A stretch of 21,744 nucleotides of DNA from Anaerolinea thermophila (GTDB taxonomy: Bacteria; Chloroflexota; Anaerolineae; Anaerolineales; Villigracilaceae). Under the pieces are notes generated by a model. That model was not told the DNA's origin and ran no database searches. It was given only the letters and a program-made list of their open reading frames with translations. Where the stretch lies: NCBI GenBank assembly GCA_022729775.1, contig DZBA01000004.1, positions 6,662 to 28,405 on the forward strand, written 5' to 3'. Below, piece after piece: positions 1-7,497 of this stretch. A program made the position numbers and the translations under genes. Within the stretch, counting starts at the first letter, position 1. The number at the start of each line of letters is the position of its first letter.

Positions 1-1122
1 CCCGCCGCTGCCGAACCCAAAGACCCAATTAAGGTCGGCGGCATTTTTGACTTGACCGGCGCAACAGCCGATGTTAGCACGCCTTATTCTGAAGGCGTCA
101 AAGGTTATGTAGATTGGACCAATGCCAATGGCGGCGTGGATGGACATCCCATCGAATTAATCTCTGCCGATTATGCTTATAAGGTTGACCAAGCGGAACA
201 ACTTTACACTCAATATGTTTCTGAAGAAGTCGTCGCGTTTATGGGATGGGGTACCGGCGACACGGAAGCCCTGCGCACCAAAGTCGCGGAAGATATGATT
301 CCTTTCATGTCCGCTTCTTACGCAGAGACTTTGATCAACCTGGAGGAAGCGCCCTATAACTTCCTGGTTGGCACATCGTATTCCGATCAGGCGATTATCT
401 CCGCGCGTTGGGCGTTTGATGACTGGAAGGCGAAAGGCGAAGCGGGCGCGCCCAAGTTCGCGTTGATTCACCATGATAGCCCGTTCGGAACCGCGCCCGT
501 TGCAGATGCCAAGGCGTATGTGGAATCCAACGGCGGCGAGTTCATTGACCTTGCCATGCCCAAGGGCGCGACAGATTACGTTGCCGAACTCGCGCAGATG
601 ACCACCTTTGGCGCGAATTATGTCATTATCCAAAACGTGTCCAGCCCGGCGGCTGTCCTCCTCAAGGATGCGAAGAGCCAGGGCTTTGGCGCGCAATTCA
701 TCTGCCTCAACTGGTGCGCGGATGAAATCCTCGTCAAGCTCGCGGGCGATGCGGCAGACGGCGTGATGGGCGCGATTCCCTTCGCTCCTCCTTCCTCTCC
801 TGAAAAGGGACATGAAGACGCGGCAGCCTTCCTTAAATCCAATGGCTCCAGCCTCGAAGAAAAAGGCTTGCACTACACCCAGGGCTGGTGGACAATGGCA
901 GTGATGGTCGAAGGAATGCGCAAGGTCGTTGCGGATGGCAAAGAAGTCAACGGCGAAAACATCCGCGCCGCGCTGGAGACTATCTCTGGTTTTAGCACCG
1001 GCGGCGTCACTTCGGATATCACCTTTACGGCTGAAAGCCATCGCGGAAACAGCGCGTTGAAGTTGTACAAGGTCGAAGCCGGCGTTTGGAAATCCGTCAG
1101 CGATTTCATTTCGGCGAAATAA
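1..1122 (+). CDS. ABC transporter substrate-binding protein, branched-chain amino acid/aromatic acid type (5' partial)
   Basis: The reading frame is open from base 1, so the start codon, signal peptide and lipobox lie outside the window; 373 residues remain. The first visible residues are an Ala/Pro/Glu tether, then KVGGIFDLTGATADV, the usual opening of Peripla_BP_6 (LivJ/LivK-like) proteins. Further family signs are the WTNANGGVDGHPIEL stretch near residue 40 and the central hinge region with FALIHHDSPFG. The protein should capture its ligand outside the membrane and deliver it to a LivHM-type permease. The next two genes are a LivF-type ATPase and a PaaK-like CoA ligase, so the operon probably continues upstream with livH, livM and livG. 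The ligand cannot be read from sequence; the CoA ligase neighbour suggests an aromatic or other carboxylic acid more than an amino acid. The family call is secure, the substrate is inference. Confidence 0.9.
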   Translation, partial: PAAAEPKDPIKVGGIFDLTGATADVSTPYSEGVKGYVDWTNANGGVDGHPIELISADYAYKVDQAEQLYTQYVSEEVVAFMGWGTGDTEALRTKVAEDMIPFMSASYAETLINLEEAPYNFLVGTSYSDQAIISARWAFDDWKAKGEAGAPKFALIHHDSPFGTAPVADAKAYVESNGGEFIDLAMPKGATDYVAELAQMTTFGANYVIIQNVSSPAAVLLKDAKSQGFGAQFICLNWCADEILVKLAGDAADGVMGAIPFAPPSSPEKGHEDAAAFLKSNGSSLEEKGLHYTQGWWTMAVMVEGMRKVVADGKEVNGENIRAALETISGFSTGGVTSDITFTAESHRGNSALKLYKVEAGVWKSVSDFISAK

Positions 1123-1134
1123 TGTAAATAGAGT

Positions 1135-1222
1135 TGTCATTGCGAGGACGGTGTTTTTCCGTCCGAAGCAATCTTATAAAAAAGGGATTGCTTCGCCGCA
1201 GCAAATGCGGCTCGCAATGACA
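1135..1222. repeat. Cloverleaf-like palindromic intergenic repeat
   Basis: The outer arms TGTCATTGCGAG (1135-1146) and CTCGCAATGACA (1211-1222) are perfect reverse complements. Between them lie three smaller inverted repeats: GGACGG/CCGTCC (1146-1151 with 1159-1164), GAAGCAATC/GATTGCTTC (about 1165-1194) and GCCGCA/TGCGGC (1195-1200 with 1206-1211). Together they could fold as a four-way cruciform. GTCATTGCGAG...GAAGCAATC sequences are a recurring type of interspersed palindromic repeat in many bacterial genomes. It lies between two genes of one operon, so it would be transcribed and could affect mRNA processing or stability. Confidence 0.75.
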
Positions 1223-1245
1223 TTCCCAAATTACCGGAGTTAACC

Positions 1246-2037
1246 ATGCTTGCTCTTAACAATGTCGAAGTCATTTATAACGATGTCATCCTGGTCTTGA
1301 AGGGAATGTCCTTGCAGGTTCCCGAAGGAAAGATCGTTGGCTTGCTCGGCTCGAACGGCGCGGGCAAGTCCACTACGCTTAAAGCCATTTCGGGGCTGCT
1401 CAAAGCGGAGGACGGTGAAGTCACCGATGGCAATATTCAATTCATGGGCGTTGATATTCAACATAAGGACGCGTCAGACATTGTAAAGCAGGGCATCTTT
1501 CAAGTGATGGAAGGGCGGAGAGTGTTCGAGCATCTCACGGTGGAAGAGAACCTCATTGCGGGAAGTTATACGCAGAGCAATATCAACGTGCGCGATGAAA
1601 TCGAACTGGTTTATGGATACTTTCCAAGATTGAAGGAACGCCGCCACCAAACAGCGGGCTACCTCTCCGGCGGCGAACAGCAAATGCTTGCCATTGGGCG
1701 CGCGCTGATGGCAAAACCAAAACTGATGATGCTCGACGAGCCTTCGCTTGGGCTTGCGCCTTTGCTGGTGGTGGAAATTTTCAACATCATCAAGCGTATT
1801 AATAAAGAACAGAAAACGACGATTCTGCTGGTGGAACAAAACGCGAATCTAACGCTCAGTGTCGCGGACTATGCTTACATCATGGAAAGCGGGCGCATCG
1901 TGTTGGAGGGCAACCCCGATGATTTGAAGCAAAACGCCGACGTGCGCGAGTTTTATCTCGGCTTGACCGAAGTCGGGCAGCGCAAATCCTACCGCAATGT
2001 AAAGCATTACAAACGCCGCAAACGCTGGCTTTCTTAA
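1246..2037 (+). CDS. LivF-type ABC transporter ATP-binding protein with basic C-terminal tail
   Basis: This 263-residue ATPase powers a branched-chain-amino-acid-type (HAAT) importer from the cytoplasmic face of the membrane. Visible motifs are Walker A GSNGAGKST (35-43), Q-loop region around FQVMEGRRVF, signature LSGGEQQ (140-146), Walker B LMMLDEPS with D164/E165, and the LivF-typical VEQNA in place of an H-loop histidine. The start has GGAG six bases upstream. LivF proteins usually end near the EFYLGL motif, here residues 235-240; this one continues with a 22-residue Lys/Arg-rich tail (KHYKRRKR). I recall such tails in LivF proteins that neighbour PaaK-like ligases, which is exactly the arrangement here. 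It follows the binding-protein gene after a 123-bp gap filled by a palindromic repeat. The role is secure; the substrate is unknown. Confidence 0.92.
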   Translation: MLALNNVEVIYNDVILVLKGMSLQVPEGKIVGLLGSNGAGKSTTLKAISGLLKAEDGEVTDGNIQFMGVDIQHKDASDIVKQGIFQVMEGRRVFEHLTVEENLIAGSYTQSNINVRDEIELVYGYFPRLKERRHQTAGYLSGGEQQMLAIGRALMAKPKLMMLDEPSLGLAPLLVVEIFNIIKRINKEQKTTILLVEQNANLTLSVADYAYIMESGRIVLEGNPDDLKQNADVREFYLGLTEVGQRKSYRNVKHYKRRKRWLS

Positions 2038-2082
2038 ATTTTCGATTACACATCACGCATTACGCGACACGATTGGACTCCT

Positions 2083-3258
2083 ATGGAACTCAACGTACTC
2101 ATTCAACATCTCGCTTCGCGCGCGCCGGGATTTGCGAAAAGATTGCAAGACGCAAACCTCGACCCGAATTCGATTCGCACCGCTGACGATTTGAACGCGC
2201 TGCCGGTTATCCGCAAAGACCATCTTGTCGAGTTCCAAAAAGAATCGCCGCCTTTCGGCGGTTTTCTTGCTTGCCCGCCCGGCGATTTGAAGCGCATCTT
2301 CCAATCCCCCGGACCCATCAACGATCCGGAATCCAACGTCCCCGATTATTGGCGCTGGAAATCCGCGTTAGAGGCTGCGGATTTTCATCCCGGCGATGTG
2401 GCAATTAATTGCTTTGGCTATCATCTTACGCCTGCGGGCGCAATGTTCGAAGAAGGCTTGTGGGCGGTGGGCTGCGCGGTCATCCCCGGCGGGGTGGGCA
2501 ATCAAGAACAGCAAGTCCGCGTGCTGCATGATTTGAAAGTCAACGCGTATGTTGGCTTGCCTTCCTATCTTAAAGCGTTGATTGAAAAAGCCGCTGAATT
2601 GAATTTGGAATTATTCATCGAAAAATCATTTTTTACCGCCGAGCCTTTGCCGCCTTCGCTGCGGACTTGGTTGAACGAACACGGCGTTAAAATCGCGCGG
2701 CAGGGATTTGGAACAGCAGAGTGCGGAAACCTGGGTTATGAGTGTGAAGCGGAAAGCGGATGGCATATCCCCGGCGACGCGTTGATTCAAATTTGCGACA
2801 TCAACAGCGGACAGCCGCTGCCGCATGGCGAAGTGGGGGAGATTGTGGTTACGCTTTTCACCCCAGAATACGCGCTTGTCCGCTTTGGGACGGGCGACCT
2901 CTCCGCGATTAATGCTGAGCCTTGCGCGTGCGGGCGCGTTTCGCTGCGCATGACCGGCTGGCAGGGACGAATCGGCGACGCGGTCAAAGTGCGCGGGATG
3001 TTCCTGCATCCGCGCCAGTTGCGCGATGTCATGTCGCGCTTTCCCGACCTGACGCGCTGGCAGGCTGTCATCACCCGCGCGGAGCATAAGGACTTCTTCG
3101 CGGTCAATATCGCCGCAAAAGATGACGCCGATTTGAAGAAGCGTTTGTTTGCCGCCATCCGCGATGGTTTGAAATTTCAAGCGGAAATTAATTTTGTGAG
3201 TGAAGAGCAAATTCCACCCGATGCGCCGCCCATCAAAGACGAGCGCACGTGGGAATAA
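2083..3258 (+). CDS. Phenylacetate-CoA ligase-like (PaaK family) AMP-forming enzyme
   Basis: This 391-residue protein resembles PaaK-type adenylate-forming ligases, which activate a carboxylic acid with ATP and CoA. Seen motifs: FGTAE (209-213, the A5 motif), FGTGD (268-272, A7), GRIGDAVKVRG (295-305, A8) and a C-terminal PPIKDER whose K385 could be the A10 lysine. The usual SSGTTGxP phosphate loop is replaced by QSPGPINDPE (74-83), so the P-loop is divergent. The length is slightly below the roughly 430 residues of PaaK, mainly at the N terminus. The ATG start has only a weak ribosome site; the frame is open back to the preceding livF-like stop 45 bases upstream. Being last in a transporter operon suggests vectorial trapping of an imported acid as its CoA ester. 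Aromatic substrate specificity is an inference. Confidence 0.8.
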   Translation: MELNVLIQHLASRAPGFAKRLQDANLDPNSIRTADDLNALPVIRKDHLVEFQKESPPFGGFLACPPGDLKRIFQSPGPINDPESNVPDYWRWKSALEAADFHPGDVAINCFGYHLTPAGAMFEEGLWAVGCAVIPGGVGNQEQQVRVLHDLKVNAYVGLPSYLKALIEKAAELNLELFIEKSFFTAEPLPPSLRTWLNEHGVKIARQGFGTAECGNLGYECEAESGWHIPGDALIQICDINSGQPLPHGEVGEIVVTLFTPEYALVRFGTGDLSAINAEPCACGRVSLRMTGWQGRIGDAVKVRGMFLHPRQLRDVMSRFPDLTRWQAVITRAEHKDFFAVNIAAKDDADLKKRLFAAIRDGLKFQAEINFVSEEQIPPDAPPIKDERTWE

Positions 3259-3264
3259 TAAATA

Positions 3265-3300
3265 AAAAAACTTCCGAGATTTTGGTCTCGGAAGTTTTTT
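3265..3300 (+). terminator. Rho-independent terminator after the CoA ligase
   Basis: A perfect 15-bp stem pairs 3265-3279 with 3286-3300 around a 6-nt loop. The core is CTTCCGAGA/TCTCGGAAG, flanked by A- and T-runs, so it could work in both directions. It ends the plus-strand ligase operon. Confidence 0.93.
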
Positions 3301-3326
3301 GTTTGTCCTGTTTTTTTTATTAACTT

Positions 3327-3425
3327 ACCTTACGCAGTGTTGTCGTTTCGACGAGCAGAGCGAGGAGAAACCTTTTGTCGCAGGGCAAGATTTCTCGCTT
3401 CGCTCGAAATGATACCGCGTAAGGT
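3327..3425. repeat. Second palindromic intergenic element between convergent operons
   Basis: The outer arms ACCTTACGC (3327-3335) and GCGTAAGGT (3417-3425) are perfect reverse complements. Inside, the left sequence with GTTTCGACGAGCAGAGCGAGG pairs imperfectly with the right-hand CTCGCTTCGCTCGAAAT. It differs in sequence from the element at 1135-1222 but has the same architecture of outer arms and inner hairpins. It may also serve as a terminator for the minus-strand operon that ends at 3432, since I see no simple stem plus T-run there. Confidence 0.6.
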
Positions 3426-3431
3426 CACTTA

Positions 3432-4076
3432 TTAACAGCACGACCTTACATCTATAAACTTGATGACAGATTGTGTCAAAACGCTTTTGATTGCTTCTTC
3501 TGTCATCCCGTCAATTTTGAAAGTGACCACGCGCGTCTTGGCGTCTGTCCCTGAAAATTGACCGAAGGAGATGAAGTTGCCGCCAGCGTCTGCAACTGCC
3601 TTTGTAATGGTCGCCAGCTCGCCTTTGTGGTCATCCACTAAAGCGGTCACGCGAATGCCTTTGGTGCGCGCGCCCATCAACTCCAGGAATATCTTGAACA
3701 GGTCTGTTTCGGTAATCATGCCCACGACTTTGTGTTCATCCATCACGGGCAAACCGCCGATTTTTCTGTCCGCCATGATGCGCGCGGCTTCTTCGATGGG
3801 AGTGTCCGCTTGCACAGATTCTACTTTGCGCGTCATCACTTCCTGAACGGTGATTTTGCTCATCAGGTAGTTCATTTCCCAAACGCTCAAGCTCGAAACC
3901 GGGGATGGGGAAGCGTTCAGCAAGTCTTTGTCCGAAACGATGCCGACCAGTTGTCCATCGTGCAGCACGGGCGCGCGGCGGATTTTTTCTTTCTTGAACA
4001 GCGCCAGCGCCTCGTGAACGGGCATGTCTTTCGTAAGCGCAATAACAGGGCGTGACATTCTTTCACCGACTAACAT
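3432..4076 (-). CDS. CBS-CBS-ACT domain protein, last gene of the Liv operon
   Basis: This 214-residue soluble protein starts at MLVGERMSRP, chosen because AGGAGG sits six bases upstream; longer upstream frames would run into livF. Two CBS motifs are visible, at about residues 5-58 (with VGIVSDKDLL) and 75-132 (with VGMITETDLF). A C-terminal ACT-like domain spans about 138-210 and contains DHKGELATITKAVADAGGN. CBS pairs usually bind adenosine nucleotides and ACT domains usually bind amino acids. The layout resembles the AcuB-like CBS-ACT proteins. It follows livF by 37 bp on the same strand, so it is probably co-transcribed with the transporter. A sensor that ties uptake to energy and amino-acid levels is a reasonable inference; no enzyme activity is suggested. 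The protein ends in CysCys. Confidence 0.87.
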   Translation of the reverse strand: MLVGERMSRPVIALTKDMPVHEALALFKKEKIRRAPVLHDGQLVGIVSDKDLLNASPSPVSSLSVWEMNYLMSKITVQEVMTRKVESVQADTPIEEAARIMADRKIGGLPVMDEHKVVGMITETDLFKIFLELMGARTKGIRVTALVDDHKGELATITKAVADAGGNFISFGQFSGTDAKTRVVTFKIDGMTEEAIKSVLTQSVIKFIDVRSCC

Positions 4077-4082
4077 GGGGAG

Positions 4083-4088
4083 CCTCCT
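4083..4088 (-). promoter_or_regulatory. Shine-Dalgarno site fixing the CBS-ACT start
   Basis: A perfect AGGAGG (CCTCCT on the plus strand) lies six bases before the ATG at 4076. It decides between this start and the longer in-frame one that overlaps livF. Confidence 0.85.
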
Positions 4089-4113
4089 GGAGAGTTTGAA
4101 TTTTGTATGTCTA

Positions 4114-4824
4114 TTATAAACCGAGATATGCTTCGCGGACGTGTTTGTCTTTGATGAGTTGCCGCGCGGGACCTTCAATCTCAGACCTGCCTTCGGACAG
4201 CACGTATCCATAATCGCTGATGGCTAATGCCATGTGGACGTTTTGTTCCACCAGCAAAATGGTGATGCCTGCATCGCGCAAAGCGCGCAGGCTTTCAAAG
4301 AGTTGCAGCACAAGCACGGGTGCAAGACCCAGTGAGAGCTCGTCAATCATCAACACAATGGGGTCAGCCATGATGCCGCGCGCCACCGCCAGCATTTGTT
4401 GTTCGCCGCCGCTGAGCGTGCCTGCTTTTTGCGTTTGACGCTCCAGCAGGCGTGGGAACATGGTGTAAACCTTTTCCAGGTTGTCTTTCACTTTTCCGCG
4501 CGCGCGCTTATTCGATGCGCCCATTTCCAGGTTTTCGTACACGCTCATATCTGTAAACAGCTGCCTGCCTTCGGGGACGAGTACCAGACCCATATCCGCT
4601 TTGGTATATGCAGGCACGCGGCTGACATCCTTGCCTTCGAACCAAATCGTGCCGCTGAGGGGTTTGATCAAGCCCATCACAGTGCGCAGCATGGTGGTCT
4701 TGCCCGCGCCATTTCCACCGACGAGACAGGTTAATTTTTTCTCTTCCAGTTTGAGGTGCGCGCCCCATAGAATTTGCACTTCGCCATATCCGGAGGCGAT
4801 ATCACGAACTTCAAGAATAGCCAT
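4114..4824 (-). CDS. livF: Branched-chain amino acid-type ABC transporter ATP-binding protein LivF
   Basis: This 236-residue ATPase has the normal LivF length. Motifs are Walker A GGNGAGKTT (36-44), the Q-loop region with LVPEGRQLF, signature LSGGEQQ (137-143), Walker B with D161/E162 (LMIDELS) and VEQNV where other ABC ATPases have the H-loop. The residue after the catalytic Glu is Leu, where DEP is usual. It ends in the family's EAYLGL. GGAGGAG lies just before the ATG, inside the livG end, and only one base separates the livG stop from this start, so the two are translationally coupled. It should form a heterodimer with LivG under LivH/LivM. Substrate specificity within the HAAT family is not readable. 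Confidence 0.94.
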   Translation of the reverse strand: MAILEVRDIASGYGEVQILWGAHLKLEEKKLTCLVGGNGAGKTTMLRTVMGLIKPLSGTIWFEGKDVSRVPAYTKADMGLVLVPEGRQLFTDMSVYENLEMGASNKRARGKVKDNLEKVYTMFPRLLERQTQKAGTLSGGEQQMLAVARGIMADPIVLMIDELSLGLAPVLVLQLFESLRALRDAGITILLVEQNVHMALAISDYGYVLSEGRSEIEGPARQLIKDKHVREAYLGL

Positions 4825-4825
4825 G

Positions 4826-5578
4826 TTACTCCTCCTCCATCAATCTTTCGGCGAGTCTTGGGTCGCCTAGATACGCTTCGATTACTTTTTCATTGTGGAC
4901 AATTTCGCTGGGCGAACCTTCCGCGATTTGCTCGCCGTAATCCAGCACGATGATGCGGTCTGATACGTTCATCACCGCTTTCATTAGATGCTCGATCATG
5001 ATGATGGTGACGCCCTGCTCGCGGATGTTCAACACGGTTTGAATCATGCCGTCCACTTCGGAGGGATTCAAACCCGCGAGGACTTCATCCAACAGCAGCA
5101 GGTGCGGATGTGAAGCCAGCGCGCGCGCCATCTCCAGTCTTTTCTTCTGCGCGACGTTAAGCGTCCCGGCGAGCTGATCCGCTTTCGCTGCCAGACCGAC
5201 AAACGCGAGAGTCTCATCCGCGATTCTTGCGGCGTTTGATAAGTTTTGATTTTCATGCCCAAAACATGAACCGACCATCACGTTTTCGCGCACGGTTAGT
5301 TCATTCAGCGGGCGGACGATTTGATGCGTGCGCGCCATGCCCATCTTGGCGAGGTGATAGGGCATTTTCTTTGTCACATCCTGCCCGCGAAAGATGATGC
5401 GCCCTTCTTCGGGATGGTACACGCCGTTGATGGTGTTGAATAGCGTGGTTTTGCCCGCGCCGTTTGGACCAATCAAACCGAGGATTTGTCCTTTGGGCAG
5501 GTCAAAGGTGACTTGCGTCAGCGCTTGTAAACCGCCAAAGCGTTTGATAACGCCTTGCACTTGTAAGAGTATGCTCAT
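4826..5578 (-). CDS. livG: Branched-chain amino acid-type ABC transporter ATP-binding protein LivG
   Basis: This 250-residue ATPase starts at MSILLQVQG. That ATG overlaps the livM stop as ATGA and has GGAGG eight bases upstream; a start 21 bases earlier would lie deeper in livM. Motifs are Walker A GPNGAGKTT (37-45), the Q-loop region with ARTHQIVRPL, Walker B with D164/E165 (LLLLDEVLAGLNP), the LivG-typical insertion between Walker A and signature, and H-loop H197. The signature is unusual: LNVAQ (140-144) replaces LSGGQ. Related LivG proteins with relaxed signatures of this kind (LTxAxRKRLE) are familiar, so it is probably functional as the partner of LivF. It is the fourth gene of the operon. 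Confidence 0.94.
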   Translation of the reverse strand: MSILLQVQGVIKRFGGLQALTQVTFDLPKGQILGLIGPNGAGKTTLFNTINGVYHPEEGRIIFRGQDVTKKMPYHLAKMGMARTHQIVRPLNELTVRENVMVGSCFGHENQNLSNAARIADETLAFVGLAAKADQLAGTLNVAQKKRLEMARALASHPHLLLLDEVLAGLNPSEVDGMIQTVLNIREQGVTIIMIEHLMKAVMNVSDRIIVLDYGEQIAEGSPSEIVHNEKVIEAYLGDPRLAERLMEEE

Positions 5579-6561
5579 ACCAAAATCCTCCGCAGCCATG
5601 CAAATCGTTGTCGCAGCCAGCCGACCAAACCCGCCGGGATGAACAGGATGATGATTAACATCAACAGCCCCGCGATGACCAATTGGAAGTCTTTGAGCGG
5701 CAGCGAGCCAATCATCACATCGCTGGTCAGCAACAATCCGCGCAGGCGTTGATATCCAAGCGCGCCGATGACAGGTCCCAGCAGCGTGCCTTGTCCGCCG
5801 AGCATAATCATCACCAACGATTCAATCGAAAATCCAAGACGGAATGCGTCGCTGGGTTCTACATTTCCATTTTTGAAGAAGAACAGCACGCCCAACATGC
5901 CCGGTAGAAATGCCGAGGCGACAAATGCCAGCGTTTTTGTATCGGGTGTGACAACGCCCATGACTTCGGCGGCGTCTTCATCTTCGCGGATGGACATTAA
6001 TCCCAAACCGAATTTACTGGTTTTGATGTAGTAACTGAAAACCAGCGCAAAGACCGCAATGCCGACCACGCCATAGTAGGTGAGCCAGAGCGCGTCTGCC
6101 GCGCCGCCGTATTGTTTGTAAACGCTGAACTGCAATTCGATTCCCGTCGGACCGCCAAACGGTTTGAAGTTCGAGACGAAGGTTCGCACCGCTTCGTTTA
6201 CGCCGATGGTAGCCAGCGCGAAGTATGCGCCGCGCAGCCTGAGAATGGCTTTGCCGAGTAAGAACGCCAGCAGGGCTGCCGCCGCGCCGCCGCCCAACAC
6301 CGCCAGCGGAAGGGGCGCGCCCCACGTATCCATCAGGTACATGCCTGTATATCCGCCCAAGCCGTAAAAGACCACGTGACCAAACGAGACATAACCCGTA
6401 TAGCCCATGATGATGTTCAAACTAATTGCCATGCTGATTGCCAGCAAAATGGTGAAGCCCGTCTCGCGCAGCCCTGCATTTTGCGAAAAGATGGGCGCAA
6501 GTCCCAGCGCAAGCACGATGAGAAGCGCAACCCAGAAACCGGGATGAAGCCATTGTTTCAT
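5575..6561 (-). CDS. livM: Branched-chain amino acid-type ABC transporter permease LivM
   Basis: This 328-residue integral membrane protein starts at MKQWLHPGFW, with GGGAGG six bases upstream and an ATGA overlap with the livH stop. About eight to ten hydrophobic segments are visible, including WVALLIVLALGLAP near the start, and the family motifs GYTGYVSFGHVVFYGLGGY (about 56-74) and RGAYFALATIGVNEA. The EAA-type cytoplasmic loop for ATPase contact lies around SIREDEDAAEVMGV. It pairs with LivH to form the channel. A longer in-frame reading upstream of this ATG lacks a ribosome site and would overlap livH extensively, so it was not used. Confidence 0.93.
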   Translation of the reverse strand: MKQWLHPGFWVALLIVLALGLAPIFSQNAGLRETGFTILLAISMAISLNIIMGYTGYVSFGHVVFYGLGGYTGMYLMDTWGAPLPLAVLGGGAAAALLAFLLGKAILRLRGAYFALATIGVNEAVRTFVSNFKPFGGPTGIELQFSVYKQYGGAADALWLTYYGVVGIAVFALVFSYYIKTSKFGLGLMSIREDEDAAEVMGVVTPDTKTLAFVASAFLPGMLGVLFFFKNGNVEPSDAFRLGFSIESLVMIMLGGQGTLLGPVIGALGYQRLRGLLLTSDVMIGSLPLKDFQLVIAGLLMLIIILFIPAGLVGWLRQRFAWLRRILV

Positions 6562-7421
6562 TTTTTGCCTCCCAATAAGCCGCTTGGTTTTACTAATAGA
6601 ATGAGAATGAACAAAACGAATTCGATGACGGGAACCCATGTATTCGGCATCGCCAGCGGCAAAACGCCTTCCAGCACACCGAGAATTAATCCGCCGACCA
6701 ATGCCCCCAGCGGATTTCCCAACCCGCCCAAAACGCCGATGATGAAACTTTTTTGCTGGTACACATCGCCGGAAAGGATGGTGAATGAGAAGAAGGTGGC
6801 AATCAATCCGCCTGCAATTGCCGCGAGCATGGTGCCGATTCCAAAACTTAACGCGAGAATGCGCGAGGATGGAATTCCCATCAGTTCGGCTGCCGAGCGG
6901 TTATTCGACACAGCGCGGATGTATTTGCCTGTGCGGGTGCGGTAGAGGAAGGTGTAAAGAATCGCGGTCACAATCAACGTGACCAGCGCGGCAATTAATC
7001 TTGTCCCTTGCAATGTCAGCGGACCTACTTCGACATTCCCCAAAGAGAAGCCTGTATCGCGCGGGGTGGTGGTAAACGCGGCTGTTCCCAAACCGATGAC
7101 AATCATATTGATGGAAAACGTCGCAAGCAATGTCGAAAGATAGGGAGCGTTGATAACCCGGGTGATGGCGATTGCGTAAATCAGAATCCCCATGAGCAAT
7201 CCCATCAACGCAACAAGGACGAGCGCAAGATATGGGTTTAACCCAAGTCCGCTGAAAAGCAGGTACACGCCAAACATCCCCAACGAGATGAGCGCGCCAT
7301 GCGCCAGATTGATCACGCGCATCACGCCCCAAATTAGGTTGAGACCCATCGCGGCAATTCCGTAGACTACGCCAATCAACAACCCGTCAACTAAAGAAGT
7401 AAGTATTGCGCCAGCATTCAT
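6558..7421 (-). CDS. livH: Branched-chain amino acid-type ABC transporter permease LivH
   Basis: This 287-residue membrane protein has about eight hydrophobic segments. The N-terminal half holds the family pattern GLLIGVVYGIAAMGLNLIWG and the conserved VINLAHGALISLGMF. The EAA-type loop around RAVSNNRSAAELMGI contacts the ATPase. GGAGG lies nine bases before the ATG. The gene follows the binding-protein gene after 76 bp containing a GC-rich stem-loop, and its stop overlaps livM (ATGA). Together with LivM it forms the translocation path. The call is secure on motif and context; substrate remains open. Confidence 0.93.
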   Translation of the reverse strand: MNAGAILTSLVDGLLIGVVYGIAAMGLNLIWGVMRVINLAHGALISLGMFGVYLLFSGLGLNPYLALVLVALMGLLMGILIYAIAITRVINAPYLSTLLATFSINMIVIGLGTAAFTTTPRDTGFSLGNVEVGPLTLQGTRLIAALVTLIVTAILYTFLYRTRTGKYIRAVSNNRSAAELMGIPSSRILALSFGIGTMLAAIAGGLIATFFSFTILSGDVYQQKSFIIGVLGGLGNPLGALVGGLILGVLEGVLPLAMPNTWVPVIEFVLFILILLVKPSGLLGGKK

Positions 7422-7453
7422 GTGAGGTCGCCTCCGTGAATGTAAACAAAGTT

Positions 7454-7481
7454 CCCCGCAGGCGGTTTTACACCTGCGGGG
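7454..7481 (-). terminator. GC-rich intercistronic stem-loop between binding protein and livH
   Basis: CCCCGCAGG (7454-7462) pairs with CCTGCGGGG (7473-7481) around a 10-nt loop. On the minus strand it is followed by AACTTTGTTT, not a clean T-run. A partial terminator or an mRNA-stabilising hairpin would explain excess binding protein over permease, a common pattern in ABC operons. Confidence 0.65.
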
Positions 7482-7497
7482 AGAGGGGAGAAGAAAC

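Noticed and set aside
157..1140. Long open frame on the minus strand opposite the first binding-protein gene
   Set aside because: It is a shadow of the real gene: the protein has no recognisable family features, is rich in Arg and His, and lacks a ribosome site.
4077..4211. N-terminal extension of the CBS-ACT protein
   Set aside because: It overlaps the 3' end of livF, is not like any domain, and a perfect AGGAGG supports the ATG at 4076.
6562..6639. N-terminal extension of LivM
   Set aside because: It overlaps livH; the ATG at 6561 has GGGAGG and the standard ATGA overlap.
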